This document shows positions 26,247 through 34,802 of a stretch of 64,000 nucleotides of DNA, in pieces (the stretch's first letter is position 1; each line of letters opens with the position of its first letter). Below the pieces are notes generated by a model. The model was not told the origin of the DNA. It worked only from the letters and a program-made list of their open reading frames with translations, and ran no database searches. The stretch comes from Bacteroides fragilis (GTDB lineage Bacteria; Bacteroidota; Bacteroidia; Bacteroidales; Bacteroidaceae), in NCBI RefSeq assembly GCF_002849695.1, contig NZ_CP018937.1:4216001-4280000 (forward strand), written 5' to 3'. The position numbers were made by a program, and so were the translations under genes.

Positions 26247-27464
26247 CTACAAAGCCTTTAATAATAGTGCCATTCTATCAGACATAGTTTTTAAACTATA
26301 CATTCTCTCATAATGCGCTCTACAATTTCGAGATATAATGCCCACCTGGTCATTAGAAAAAAAATCCAAGAAAGCTTGTACAATTTCACTCTTCTTATAG
26401 AAGAATGATCCATCCCTTTTTTTCCTCATTTTAATCTTAATACCATGAATGCCGTCTTCAAACATTTCCGATAAACCTGGTGCCGTAGTACCAATGATAG
26501 GCAAACCAAACATAAGCATCTCTATAATTGTATAACTACATTGTTCGGTAAAAGACAGTAATACTCCAACATCTGCAATTTGGTATATCTTATACAATTC
26601 TTTCTGGTTTAACTTACCTACAAAAGTTATTCGGGAACAAAATCTTACCAAATGAAAGTATCGGTTAAAATCTCCACTTCCAGCTATCACCAAGCGACAA
26701 GCGGGCATTTTCTTTAGCAAAATAAGAAAAGCTCCTATCAAGTCGTCCACCCCCTTTCCTTCTTCTAAACGACCTGAATAAAGGATAATTCTGTCATTCT
26801 GTAGAAAGCCAAATGAATTTCTAATCTTATTCCTTACACTCTTACTTATTTTTATATCATAATCTGCTATTCCATTAGCTATCACAACACTTTTACACAT
26901 GTCCAACTTATACTCATCACATAAAGTTTTTTGAGTCTGGACCGAAAGAAAAATAACCTTATCTGCAAGTCGCAACATATTGCCACTATCAATGTAATCC
27001 TTTAATATGAGACTCTCTTTCAATATATGCTCCCTAAGCAGGCTATGCAATTTATCAACATTTCCTTTCAACGCCAGTACCCAATTGACAAAATGGACTG
27101 TCACCCAAATAATTGCTTTGGGACATAGTTCTTTCATCTTATAAGCAATATCATATTGATGCAAATAATTAAAATGAAAGATATTAATTTTATCATCATC
27201 CATCATTGTACATAACAAATAAGCCACAGTTCTATAGTACACTCCACTATCACGATATAGTCCTTTGTATCTTAATGGAATCTTCAAATATTTTAGGCCA
27301 TCCACCTCAATCTCCTTCAACTCTGATTCAGAAGAATCCAATTCAACAATAGTGACAGATAGCTCTATCTCTCTCTTCAGGCATTGAAGCATTTGTCCAA
27401 CATAAGTTCCAATGCCACAATTCTCCGTATCTACTCGATCAACAACTAAGTAAAAGTGCTTCAT
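26247..27464 (-). CDS. GT4 family glycosyltransferase
   Basis: 405-aa GT-B fold enzyme transferring a sugar from an activated nucleotide donor. The C-terminal donor half is typical of GT4: ILYSGRLEEGKGVDDLIGAF, RLVIAGSGDFN, FVGKLNQKELYKIYQIADVG, and the EX7E-type block SFTEQCSYTIIEMLMFGLPI with the nucleotide-binding glutamates. The N-terminal half has a glycine turn ENCGIGTYVGQML for acceptor binding. It starts 6 bases after the LanC-like gene stop and lies just upstream of the precursor peptide, so peptide or surface-glycan glycosylation linked to the locus is possible. Base composition is AT-rich like the rest of 21.7-28.2 kb. Confidence 0.88.
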   Translation of the reverse strand: MKHFYLVVDRVDTENCGIGTYVGQMLQCLKREIELSVTIVELDSSESELKEIEVDGLKYLKIPLRYKGLYRDSGVYYRTVAYLLCTMMDDDKINIFHFNYLHQYDIAYKMKELCPKAIIWVTVHFVNWVLALKGNVDKLHSLLREHILKESLILKDYIDSGNMLRLADKVIFLSVQTQKTLCDEYKLDMCKSVVIANGIADYDIKISKSVRNKIRNSFGFLQNDRIILYSGRLEEGKGVDDLIGAFLILLKKMPACRLVIAGSGDFNRYFHLVRFCSRITFVGKLNQKELYKIYQIADVGVLLSFTEQCSYTIIEMLMFGLPIIGTTAPGLSEMFEDGIHGIKIKMRKKRDGSFFYKKSEIVQAFLDFFSNDQVGIISRNCRAHYERMYSLKTMSDRMALLLKAL

Positions 27465-27470
27465 AATACA

Positions 27471-28178
27471 CTAATTTACTAATTCTACCATCATTCTTAG
27501 CCCAACACCGGCACATCCGTTGGATATACCTATTCCCCACTTCCATAAGTCTTCATCCTGAGGAATATTTGGAAAATCGATCACATCACTCAATAACAAA
27601 GGGGCACGATAAACTACTTTCCCTTCAAACCAATCCATATATTTACACCGGAAAATGGATATATGACTATCTCCTTTCTCTATCTTCTGCTTTTTTGCAA
27701 CTTCATATAAGTCTTCCAAATAGATTTTATCAAAAGGGGTTCCCAATAGATTACCCATTGATCGTGTTAAGACGTACAAGAAAACACCTTCCAAACCCGA
27801 AGACAAAGTTTCATCCGATATTCTTCGCACATCTCGCTCCATTATTTTTTCATCAAGATTTCTCAATATCTCATTAATATTCCCTTCAATAAATTTTTGC
27901 TCGGAAAGGTATTCAATTGCCCATCCAATTCCACAATACCCATTTGCTAAATCATAGGGCAAATAATTATGCACTTCCTCAAGCACATTATCAAGTAACT
28001 CTTCTGCTATTTTCTCATATAAATCATTATGAACATAACGCGAATAATTATAAAGAAAGAGGACAATCCCCATCTTTCCATAATAGAGTCCTATATCATG
28101 CACAGAGTTGCTAACCAAAACTAAATGATTAACAATCTTACTCAATATTGCTGACTTATTTATCTCCAAACGATCCAT
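27471..28178 (-). CDS. LanC-like protein (short), copy 1
   Basis: 235-aa helical protein with LanC-type glycine turns: LYYGKMGIVLFLYNYSRY, LANGYCGIGWAIEYL, SSGLEGVFLYVLTRS and ISNGCAGVGLRMM near the C-terminus. These repeat at the spacing of an alpha-toroid but the protein is about half the length of LanC and no complete zinc-ligand set was found. It is homologous to the product of 18539-19168. It is the first gene of the - strand run that leads into the GT4 and precursor genes. It may bind rather than cyclise the peptide; this is a guess. Confidence 0.75.
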   Translation of the reverse strand: MDRLEINKSAILSKIVNHLVLVSNSVHDIGLYYGKMGIVLFLYNYSRYVHNDLYEKIAEELLDNVLEEVHNYLPYDLANGYCGIGWAIEYLSEQKFIEGNINEILRNLDEKIMERDVRRISDETLSSGLEGVFLYVLTRSMGNLLGTPFDKIYLEDLYEVAKKQKIEKGDSHISIFRCKYMDWFEGKVVYRAPLLLSDVIDFPNIPQDEDLWKWGIGISNGCAGVGLRMMVELVN

Positions 28179-28360
28179 ATACTAAATTTATTCAGTATAT
28201 TATACCTGCTATTAATACCTTTATTAATTCGATCGAGACACTCTTTGGGAATGAAAGCCCCCCATATAATAACATCCACAAATTGGAGAAAAGCTTTCAT
28301 TGAGCAAATAACCAAAACTATCTGTAGCATTTGTAAGTTCATATTTTTCTGTTATTAGAT

Positions 28361-28681
28361 TTGTTTGCAAGGTATGTCCACTTTACTTCATATCCAAACA
28401 TTATCAGAAAAAATGTACCGAACGTAGCCTTTTTTTATACCGAACGTCATATACCTATAGAAATAATCCTTATAACAGGAATACTACATCAAATAGACTC
28501 CGCTGTATATTCAGTCATTGAACAAAAGTCTTTGACTGACCTCGGATTAAGAAAGGGAGTTTCGGGCTTAGCTTACTATTTCTATTTACGTCTATGTGCA
28601 AGAGAAAACTTCAGCACTCCCACAGCTTTAAAAATAAAAGAATATCTCTCTAAAAGGGGAAAATCGTTTCACATCTTTTAG
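28361..28681 (+). pseudogene. Inverted fragment of a LanC-like gene
   Basis: From about 28478 the frame reads ILHQIDSAVYSVIEQKSL then LGLRKGVSGLAYYFYLRL, matching ILWQIDCRVFNTINSRAI and LGIVKGICGLAYYLYYRL of the LanC-like protein at 18539-19168, followed by a matching helix with LKIKEYL. The part before it (28361-28477) shows no similarity, and the frame ends soon after, so only about 60 codons of the parent gene remain. It lies on the opposite strand to both intact copies. Confidence 0.72.
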
Positions 28682-28916
28682 CTTACACAATTTTGCCACC
28701 TTGTTACAAAATTCTACTATTGTTATCTTTAAATTTTCTGGAGCTGATAGATTTAATAAATCCAAAAGACTTATTTCCAGATTTACATACTTCAACATAG
28801 CCTGAAATGATTTTGTGCCCCAAGTATAATTATCACATTCATTGTCCCCCAAAGCATATATTAATGACGTTTTCACATTTTAGCATTTTCAATATTACAT
28901 GTATTTGGATAAAAAA

Positions 28917-28953
28917 ATAGCAGAGAAAGATAAAAAACATCTTTCTCTGCTAT
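28917..28953 (-). terminator. Terminator of the pilus operon
   Basis: Perfect 15-bp inverted repeat (ATAGCAGAGAAAGAT and its complement, 7-base loop) directly after the last pilus gene on the - strand, followed by a run of seven T on that strand. Textbook intrinsic terminator. Confidence 0.88.
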
Positions 28954-28982
28954 AAATTCAAAGAGCCATAAATGGATTCTTT

Positions 28983-31900
28983 CTATTTAAGATCACGCAC
29001 ACAACGCACATATCCGTTCCTATCATTCACAAGCCTATTTTTATCACCTCCCCACTGCGTGTCTACAGTCGTAACAAACCTGAGATAACCATCAAAATAC
29101 ATCTGATAGCCGGCACTAAATGATCTTCCTCCGTTCATATCCCGTCTGGAAAATCCTGTCCGAGAATGAATAACTTGTCCATCTTTCATATTCAAAGAAG
29201 ATAAATTTCCACCAAAGTCATAGACTTTAGGTCTCTCACGGTCATCCCAGTCAAACAGACTTCCGGCCATTATCATCAGTTCGGCTTCATTGGGTAAGCG
29301 CCATGTTCCCAAATCGCTCTGATCCGGATTCTGAAAATAATAAGTACACGGAGAGTTTCCTTTCTCTATATCGTTCATCAAGGTAGTCCAAGTTTCGTAG
29401 TAATATTCACCACTCCTGTTCGGATTATCCAAATCCTTCCGCTTGTCTATTCTATTGGCTATATATTTGGCAACTTCGAATCCTTTCTGATAAATCGTAT
29501 TAATCTGTGAGGTCTCGTTATGTGCCGGAAGTTCATAAATAGCCCTTGCAGATCTGGTAGTGTTGGAAGGTAAATTGTCAGCCCTGAAAATCAGATACTC
29601 ATCCTCTGTCCATTTGTTGATCAGTGTCTTACTGAGTTCCTTAGCTATTTCATCAAGATGATAACTATGATCCTCCGAGGTTTCCAAGATTCCCAGATCC
29701 CTGATCAGTCTCACATCCGAAAAAGGAGTTCTTTCTCCAGGACTTGCCGTTTTCTGGTAATCAAAATTATATATAGGAGTCATACTATGCGATTCTTCTA
29801 CAAAGATAATAGTATTAGGGCTGTTCAATGTCAAGTTGGTACTTCCCATAAAAGCTCTTGAGGTGAATAATGCTGTAGCATTATCCGACGGAGCGTGCCC
29901 AACAAGCCTGCTCTTTAACGGCAATACCCGCTCTGCCACATACAACATGTTTGTTTCACAAACAGAAGGAATATACCATTGCATTTCATTCGCTTGCATC
30001 TGTCCGTCACGGTTGTTGTCCCTGTTTCGCAAGAACGGGGTGAAGCAGGCATATGTAGCATGATAATTCTTCATGGCCAGGTTAGTGTGATCCATACTTA
30101 GTGTCAACTTCGCATTATTGACCTTTGTCATAACTTGCCATAAAGTTTTCTCTTTTCCTCTAAACATAGGATCAGGCATTATATTATCAGTTAATCCTCC
30201 GGTACGCCTGCTCATCAAAGACCATGTGTTTGCCCAACCATTGGAATAGTATTTATTATAAAAAGCATCCGGTTCACTAGGAGCTCTTACCGACCAATCC
30301 AAATCAGGGGTTTCATTCACATTCTCCACGCCCCAAACGCGCATACCGTCAGGACTGTTGACAAACACCGTTTTTATGGACATTTGCCGAATAGTAACAA
30401 TGGCTTGATGATAGCGTGACTGTCCGTCAGGAGAAATTTCATGCGACGTGTTCACCAGCAAATCAAACGTACGATCCGGGGAGTTGGCAAAGGTTTTCCA
30501 CAAATTTTTATCCTTGGGAGCATTCTCCTGCATAGGATTTTGTTCGTAAAAAAATTCATTGGCATAAACAGTTACTTTACAAAGCCCCGAAGCCGCATTG
30601 AATACATAATCAGGTTCATTCATCAGCCTGTAAAGGAACTGCTCCAGCGAAAGCAGATTAGCACCCGTATCGGAGAAATATTGCATATCCTCGTTTCCAT
30701 TGTCGGCCAGAGTGCTTGGATGGATATAGAATTTGAGCCAGTTCGTATCAGCCTTTTTTTCTTTAGAAGGAATATAATTGTTATTCTTCAACTGTTCCAA
30801 TTCCGCTTTCGTATAAGAGATAATCTTGTCACAGAACGGTGTGCGTATAGCAAAAGAAATCATGGCGTCATCTTTCAGAGTACCATCCGGGTTGAAGATG
30901 GCAAGTTCATCTTTCTTAAAACGCATCAGCCCCTGTTCATAATGACAGTCAAAATTGAATGACCGGTGTGCGTCATACACCAGTCCCTCTACTCCAGGAG
31001 CAGATTCCTCCTCTTTCGCCTTGTCCGATTTTGCTTCTACAACCAGATCATTCATGCCTTTAATGGTCACATTATAGGTATAATGTACGTTACGTTCTAT
31101 ATCATAATCATTGACCGGATCATTTTCTGCCGTATATCCCAGATAAATGCGGTAAGTCACCCTTCCGAAACGTTCGGTAGAAGTATCACCGGTTGCAAGA
31201 TTCTGACGTAACTCACCTGTAAATTCAATATAGGGAGCCAGATCCGGGGCATATTCCGTCTCACCGTTTTGCAGATTAGGTTTGTCAGTTGCACCTGCAA
31301 CGGGAGACTTCAGTTGCTTCTGCCTCAGGTCATACCCCTTCCTTTCCGCACTATAACCGGGGGAAGCCGGGGAAATAGCCTTCTTTGCAACCTTTCGGTT
31401 TTCGGGCATATAGAATGAAGTGGTGACATTGTCGGCATCACCCTCGAACTGGAAATATTCCGAGACCCAGTATAATTTTTTGTCCACCCCATCAGCATCC
31501 CATGAAGCAGTCTGATCAGCTCCTTTTGCATGTTCCGCAATGAAGGTCGATCCCGGCACATTACCAAGACGATATGTTCCAGGCTCAAATGTGAGTCCGG
31601 CAATTGTTTGCAGGTTCAACGTGATTTTGGCTTCCGAGCGTTTTAAGGAGACTTCGATCTGTTTTGTAGCGGTAGAAACCGTTACTGTTTGGGTTAGCGA
31701 CATCAATAAGTTACCATTCGGACGAAACAGGGTATGAACAGTCATGGCCGCTCTTACTTTTTCCAGGTCTGAATATTTTGAAATCCCGTTTAATACTTCA
31801 GACTCCACATGAAACAACCCGTCAGCGTCCGATTTATAGTTCCCCAGAAGAAACAGTGTCTTTTTCCCTGTTGTAAGACTGATATTTTTCAATAATCCCA

Positions 31901-32237
31901 TGCTGGTGGGCGCATCTGCATCCACTTCACCTGTGGATGTTGTAAGATCAGTTGCAGCCTGAATAAGATCGGCTCTTGAATATTCACGTGAGTATTCCAC
32001 GTTACCGGAAGAATTGAAAACCCACAGGTAAAGGTTATAGATTTTTCTCTCTTCACTTTCCAGTAAGACGGAACGTGTCTTGGCCGTATTAGCTGCCGTA
32101 CCGACACTTATGTCCACCGTCGTGGGAACTCCCTCCGTGACACCGCTCCCTTGAAAAATTTCTTCATCCGTACAGGATGCAAAGAGGGACAGTAACAGCA
32201 GAATAAAATAAGTTATTTTCAGCTTGTATCGTTTCAT
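28983..32237 (-). CDS. Large type V pilus tip/adhesin subunit (DUF4906-like)
   Basis: 1084-aa exported lipoprotein-type precursor, last gene of the pilus operon. Signal peptide with lipobox LFASC (Cys22). An Arg-processing site of type V pilins lies in AKTRSVLL (residues near 54-57), after which a fimbrillin-type domain begins (YNLYLWVFNSSGNVEY). The middle region is compatible with a DUF4906-type domain, and the C-terminus (TWRLPNEAELMIMA, ending GYVRCVRDL) resembles surface-binding domains of Bacteroidales tip proteins. Gene position and size match the tip adhesin of Mfa/Fim-like operons. A strong terminator follows the stop. Confidence 0.78.
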   Translation of the reverse strand: MKRYKLKITYFILLLLSLFASCTDEEIFQGSGVTEGVPTTVDISVGTAANTAKTRSVLLESEERKIYNLYLWVFNSSGNVEYSREYSRADLIQAATDLTTSTGEVDADAPTSMGLLKNISLTTGKKTLFLLGNYKSDADGLFHVESEVLNGISKYSDLEKVRAAMTVHTLFRPNGNLLMSLTQTVTVSTATKQIEVSLKRSEAKITLNLQTIAGLTFEPGTYRLGNVPGSTFIAEHAKGADQTASWDADGVDKKLYWVSEYFQFEGDADNVTTSFYMPENRKVAKKAISPASPGYSAERKGYDLRQKQLKSPVAGATDKPNLQNGETEYAPDLAPYIEFTGELRQNLATGDTSTERFGRVTYRIYLGYTAENDPVNDYDIERNVHYTYNVTIKGMNDLVVEAKSDKAKEEESAPGVEGLVYDAHRSFNFDCHYEQGLMRFKKDELAIFNPDGTLKDDAMISFAIRTPFCDKIISYTKAELEQLKNNNYIPSKEKKADTNWLKFYIHPSTLADNGNEDMQYFSDTGANLLSLEQFLYRLMNEPDYVFNAASGLCKVTVYANEFFYEQNPMQENAPKDKNLWKTFANSPDRTFDLLVNTSHEISPDGQSRYHQAIVTIRQMSIKTVFVNSPDGMRVWGVENVNETPDLDWSVRAPSEPDAFYNKYYSNGWANTWSLMSRRTGGLTDNIMPDPMFRGKEKTLWQVMTKVNNAKLTLSMDHTNLAMKNYHATYACFTPFLRNRDNNRDGQMQANEMQWYIPSVCETNMLYVAERVLPLKSRLVGHAPSDNATALFTSRAFMGSTNLTLNSPNTIIFVEESHSMTPIYNFDYQKTASPGERTPFSDVRLIRDLGILETSEDHSYHLDEIAKELSKTLINKWTEDEYLIFRADNLPSNTTRSARAIYELPAHNETSQINTIYQKGFEVAKYIANRIDKRKDLDNPNRSGEYYYETWTTLMNDIEKGNSPCTYYFQNPDQSDLGTWRLPNEAELMIMAGSLFDWDDRERPKVYDFGGNLSSLNMKDGQVIHSRTGFSRRDMNGGRSFSAGYQMYFDGYLRFVTTVDTQWGGDKNRLVNDRNGYVRCVRDLK

Positions 32238-32274
32238 AAATAATAAAAATTATCGTGATAAATTCTCGTATACA

Positions 32275-33654
32275 TCATTGGAATGGAGGAAGATCTACCT
32301 TTTTACTATTCCAAGGCTCAACCCGATAAATAATCTCTTTATCTGAAGATTCCGGCAGGACTATGAATACTTTATAATCCCGATTCGGATAAATAGGACC
32401 AGAATATACTCCGGGAGAAGTCTCCTCACCAACATCAAGCAGGAAAGTCCTCGTTTTTGTTTGTGATTCATCTCCTCCTGTAAAATAATCCAATGTCAAC
32501 TGTATTTTCGGGTGATTTTGCTTTTTCTGCCAGGAATTACTTTCCGGAATATAAGGAGCCAGATACTGGGGCACAACAAACTGTTCGTATAATCGAGCTT
32601 CCATTGCCACATAATCAATCTCTCCCTCGGCAGTAAGGGGAGCCTCGTATACAGTCAATTGTGCTCCTTCATTTTTTACCCCATAAGAATATGTACCTGT
32701 ATGTTCCATAGCCTTTCCTGTTCCTGGGGTGGAGGCGGCCAGCTGAGTTTTCTCGGAATCATTTTCCCTGAAAGAGGGAGACATCAATACAGGAAAGTTC
32801 AAAAAGGAAATCCCTTGGTAATTATACGTAACCTGACCGTAACGGGGTGCGCTTGCTATATATACTCTGATACGGGCAAAATCACGGAATAGGGGAACTG
32901 TTATCTCTTGCGCCAGCTTTCCTGATGCGGGCAGAACAGATGCCACCGTTTTCCCCGAAAGCAAACTCAAATGTAGTCTGTTAGACACGCCGGGCAAATC
33001 TGCCCAAGCGACAACAGAAGTTCCTTTCCAGTCAATAATCTTTTCATCTGCAGGAGAAGGAGTTACACCGTCATAAGGATTATTCACAGGTAATCCCAGA
33101 CTTCCATCCTGCTGTTCCTTAATAATAGCAGGAAAAGCAGCACCTGCAAATTCCTCTTTGGAGATTTCCTCCGTACCAGATCCTAAGAAGTCCCATGGAA
33201 TCTTATTCTGAAGATTGCCTTCAGGAGTATAATAAGGTAGATCCTTTCCTGTCTGGTTAGGAGCATACAATGCATAAAACTCGGTTTCCCCCTTAGGAAT
33301 ACGTATATTGATCTGATATTGTCCGTCCACCCCGGTTGAATTGAAGGGAAGCAGTTGATTATACACATACCGGTTCAAATCCCTGTTAAAGATCATAAGT
33401 GCTATCCTTGGCTGGGCGGGAGCTTGAGGAAACAGCGTACCGGTCTTAAACCACTGAAAAGGATCAGAGGAAAGTTCATCCAGCAGATCGCTGTCACCGG
33501 TTTCAACACCTCTGGTTGTAAGATTTAGTCTGACAGTCACAGCATCCTCATCGGAAAACTGTTCCGAAACAGTATCTTCCTTCTGGCAGGATACCGAAAT
33601 AAAGCAAAGGACCAATGACATCGTTATCATAGAATACCTCACAGCCTTCATCAT
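32275..33654 (-). CDS. Type V pilus minor subunit, lipoprotein precursor
   Basis: 459-aa accessory pilin. The N-terminus is a signal peptide with lipobox ISVSC; an Arg-processing motif TTRGVE follows about 25 residues later, as in subunits that are trimmed before polymerisation. The C-terminus YRVEPWNSKKVDLP matches the V-x-PW motif at the ends of the other subunits in this operon, probably the donor strand. The frame can be extended to a TTG at 33693, overlapping the previous stop, but the ATG at 33654 (or 33651) gives a proper signal peptide and is chosen. Gap of 37 bases to the tip gene. Confidence 0.8.
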   Translation of the reverse strand: MMKAVRYSMITMSLVLCFISVSCQKEDTVSEQFSDEDAVTVRLNLTTRGVETGDSDLLDELSSDPFQWFKTGTLFPQAPAQPRIALMIFNRDLNRYVYNQLLPFNSTGVDGQYQINIRIPKGETEFYALYAPNQTGKDLPYYTPEGNLQNKIPWDFLGSGTEEISKEEFAGAAFPAIIKEQQDGSLGLPVNNPYDGVTPSPADEKIIDWKGTSVVAWADLPGVSNRLHLSLLSGKTVASVLPASGKLAQEITVPLFRDFARIRVYIASAPRYGQVTYNYQGISFLNFPVLMSPSFRENDSEKTQLAASTPGTGKAMEHTGTYSYGVKNEGAQLTVYEAPLTAEGEIDYVAMEARLYEQFVVPQYLAPYIPESNSWQKKQNHPKIQLTLDYFTGGDESQTKTRTFLLDVGEETSPGVYSGPIYPNRDYKVFIVLPESSDKEIIYRVEPWNSKKVDLPPFQ

Positions 33655-33689
33655 ACGAATATATTTAATATTTTTCAACATAATATTAA

Positions 33690-34607
33690 TCAATCAGTTA
33701 TAGGAACCACATCAACAGCTTCCCATGGTTTTACACTTATACTCAGTGAGAGGGGATTCTGGCGGAAAAACAGTGGAAGAACCGCTTCTTGCCGTCCCGT
33801 TATCCGTATCTGCTCGGGATATTGTGCGATATATTGTGCCACATCTACAGTACAAAGAACCTTGTCACCCTGCATAAGACGGATCGTTAGCGGGTCCTTG
33901 TCATCAAAGCGCAGGGTATTGAAGTCAAGCACGAAGCGATCATTCTCCTCGCCTGTGACAAACGGAAGGTCAAAAGAAGTTTCACCAGCCCGCTGTCCGG
34001 AAAGATAGAAACGTGCGGAAAGTGATTCCATTGTCAGGCGAAAACCTGCCTCCTTGTTCTGCTCAAACCAAGTCTGCGAATTGTTATCATCATCGGAAAG
34101 GACTACCGCATGGATTTTCACATGCTGGGAATAAAGGCGAACTACGTCACGGGACTCGTTCATAACTTTAGATGTAATAGCTGTTTCTCCCAGGTATAAC
34201 CTGTCAAACGTACCGGATGCCCGTCCGTCCTTTTCCATAAGTTCGGGGCGGGAAACCGACGAACCTTTGTAGCTGTCCTCTTTACCGATAATCGTTTCTG
34301 TCAAAGCGTTGCCTACGGCCACCACTTTATAATCCCCTTCCGGAAGCGTGACCTCCAGCGGTGAAAGTAACCGTTCCCTCTCCAAGTGATGCCTTTCTAC
34401 AAGAACTTCGCCTTTGGCATCAAAAATAAAGACATCAATACCATCCACATATTCCTGTAGATGTTCCTGATTGTCATCAGCCAGATAGGAAAAGACAATC
34501 GTGTTGCCAAGACAGCCGCTCAAATCGTCATATACCCGATCACAGGCGGTCACGAGATATAAAGTGAGTAGTAGCCCCAGCCAAGTGGGTATGTATCTTA
34601 TGTTCAT
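33690..34607 (-). CDS. FimB/Mfa2-family pilus anchor
   Basis: 305-aa lipoprotein that ends pilus growth and holds it in the outer membrane. Signal peptide with lipobox LVTAC (Cys22), the conserved CDRVYDDLSGC start of the family, then a fimbrillin-like domain (IDVFIFDAKGEVLVERH). In contrast to the pilins encoded around it, no Thr-Arg processing site follows the lipid-anchored Cys, so the protein would stay lipidated, as expected for an anchor. C-terminal strand SISVKPWEAVDVVPI. It is separated from the major pilin by a terminator-like hairpin, which would keep its dose low. Confidence 0.86.
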   Translation of the reverse strand: MNIRYIPTWLGLLLTLYLVTACDRVYDDLSGCLGNTIVFSYLADDNQEHLQEYVDGIDVFIFDAKGEVLVERHHLERERLLSPLEVTLPEGDYKVVAVGNALTETIIGKEDSYKGSSVSRPELMEKDGRASGTFDRLYLGETAITSKVMNESRDVVRLYSQHVKIHAVVLSDDDNNSQTWFEQNKEAGFRLTMESLSARFYLSGQRAGETSFDLPFVTGEENDRFVLDFNTLRFDDKDPLTIRLMQGDKVLCTVDVAQYIAQYPEQIRITGRQEAVLPLFFRQNPLSLSISVKPWEAVDVVPITD

Positions 34608-34689
34608 ACTTTATACTAATTATTATAATTCAATACAGATAACTTCCCCGAATAGATAACATATACTTTCTCCCGGGAATAATAAAAAA

Positions 34690-34714
34690 GGGAGGGGATA
34701 ACCTTTCCCCTCCC
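34690..34714 (-). terminator. Intrinsic terminator after the major pilin gene
   Basis: Perfect 8-bp GC stem (GGGAGGGG/CCCCTCCC, 9-base loop) followed on the - strand by TTTTTTATT. Located between the major pilin and the anchor gene, it should stop most transcripts and produce more pilin than anchor. Confidence 0.83.
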
Positions 34715-34715
34715 C

Positions 34716-34792
34716 GAGAGTACAGGCGGATCCGGTATTGACCTGTCAGAGCCAACACGGGAGAACCGCTCCGGCAAGTGGCTATTACTCTC
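34716..34792 (-). other. Structured 3' leader of the pilin terminator
   Basis: Arms GAGAGTA (34716-34722) and TACTCTC (34786-34792) enclose about 63 bases with further small inverted repeats, beginning 10 bases after the pilin stop codon and ending directly at the terminator stem. It could stabilise the abundant pilin mRNA or regulate read-through. Function is inference; only the base pairing is seen. Confidence 0.5.
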
Positions 34793-34802
34793 CTATCTAT
34801 TA

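Larger units (their letters stand above)
28179..28982. other. Junction region with gene fragments between peptide locus and pilus operon
   Basis: Contains no intact gene. It holds an inverted fragment of a LanC-like gene on the + strand (listed separately), an unassigned 82-codon - strand frame at 28628-28876 with coding-like helical composition, a short - strand frame ending at 28224 with the segment SPICGCYYMGG, and the pilus-operon terminator. The fragments suggest rearrangement at this border. Confidence 0.6.

Noticed and set aside
27471..28178. Functional lanthionine cyclase (LanC) call
   Set aside because: Glycine turns fit the fold but length is half and no full Cys-Cys-His zinc site is visible; no LanB/LanM dehydratase is encoded nearby.
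30441..30962. 173-codon + strand frame inside the tip adhesin gene
   Set aside because: Shadow of the DUF4906-like coding sequence; no motif and composition of an antisense frame.
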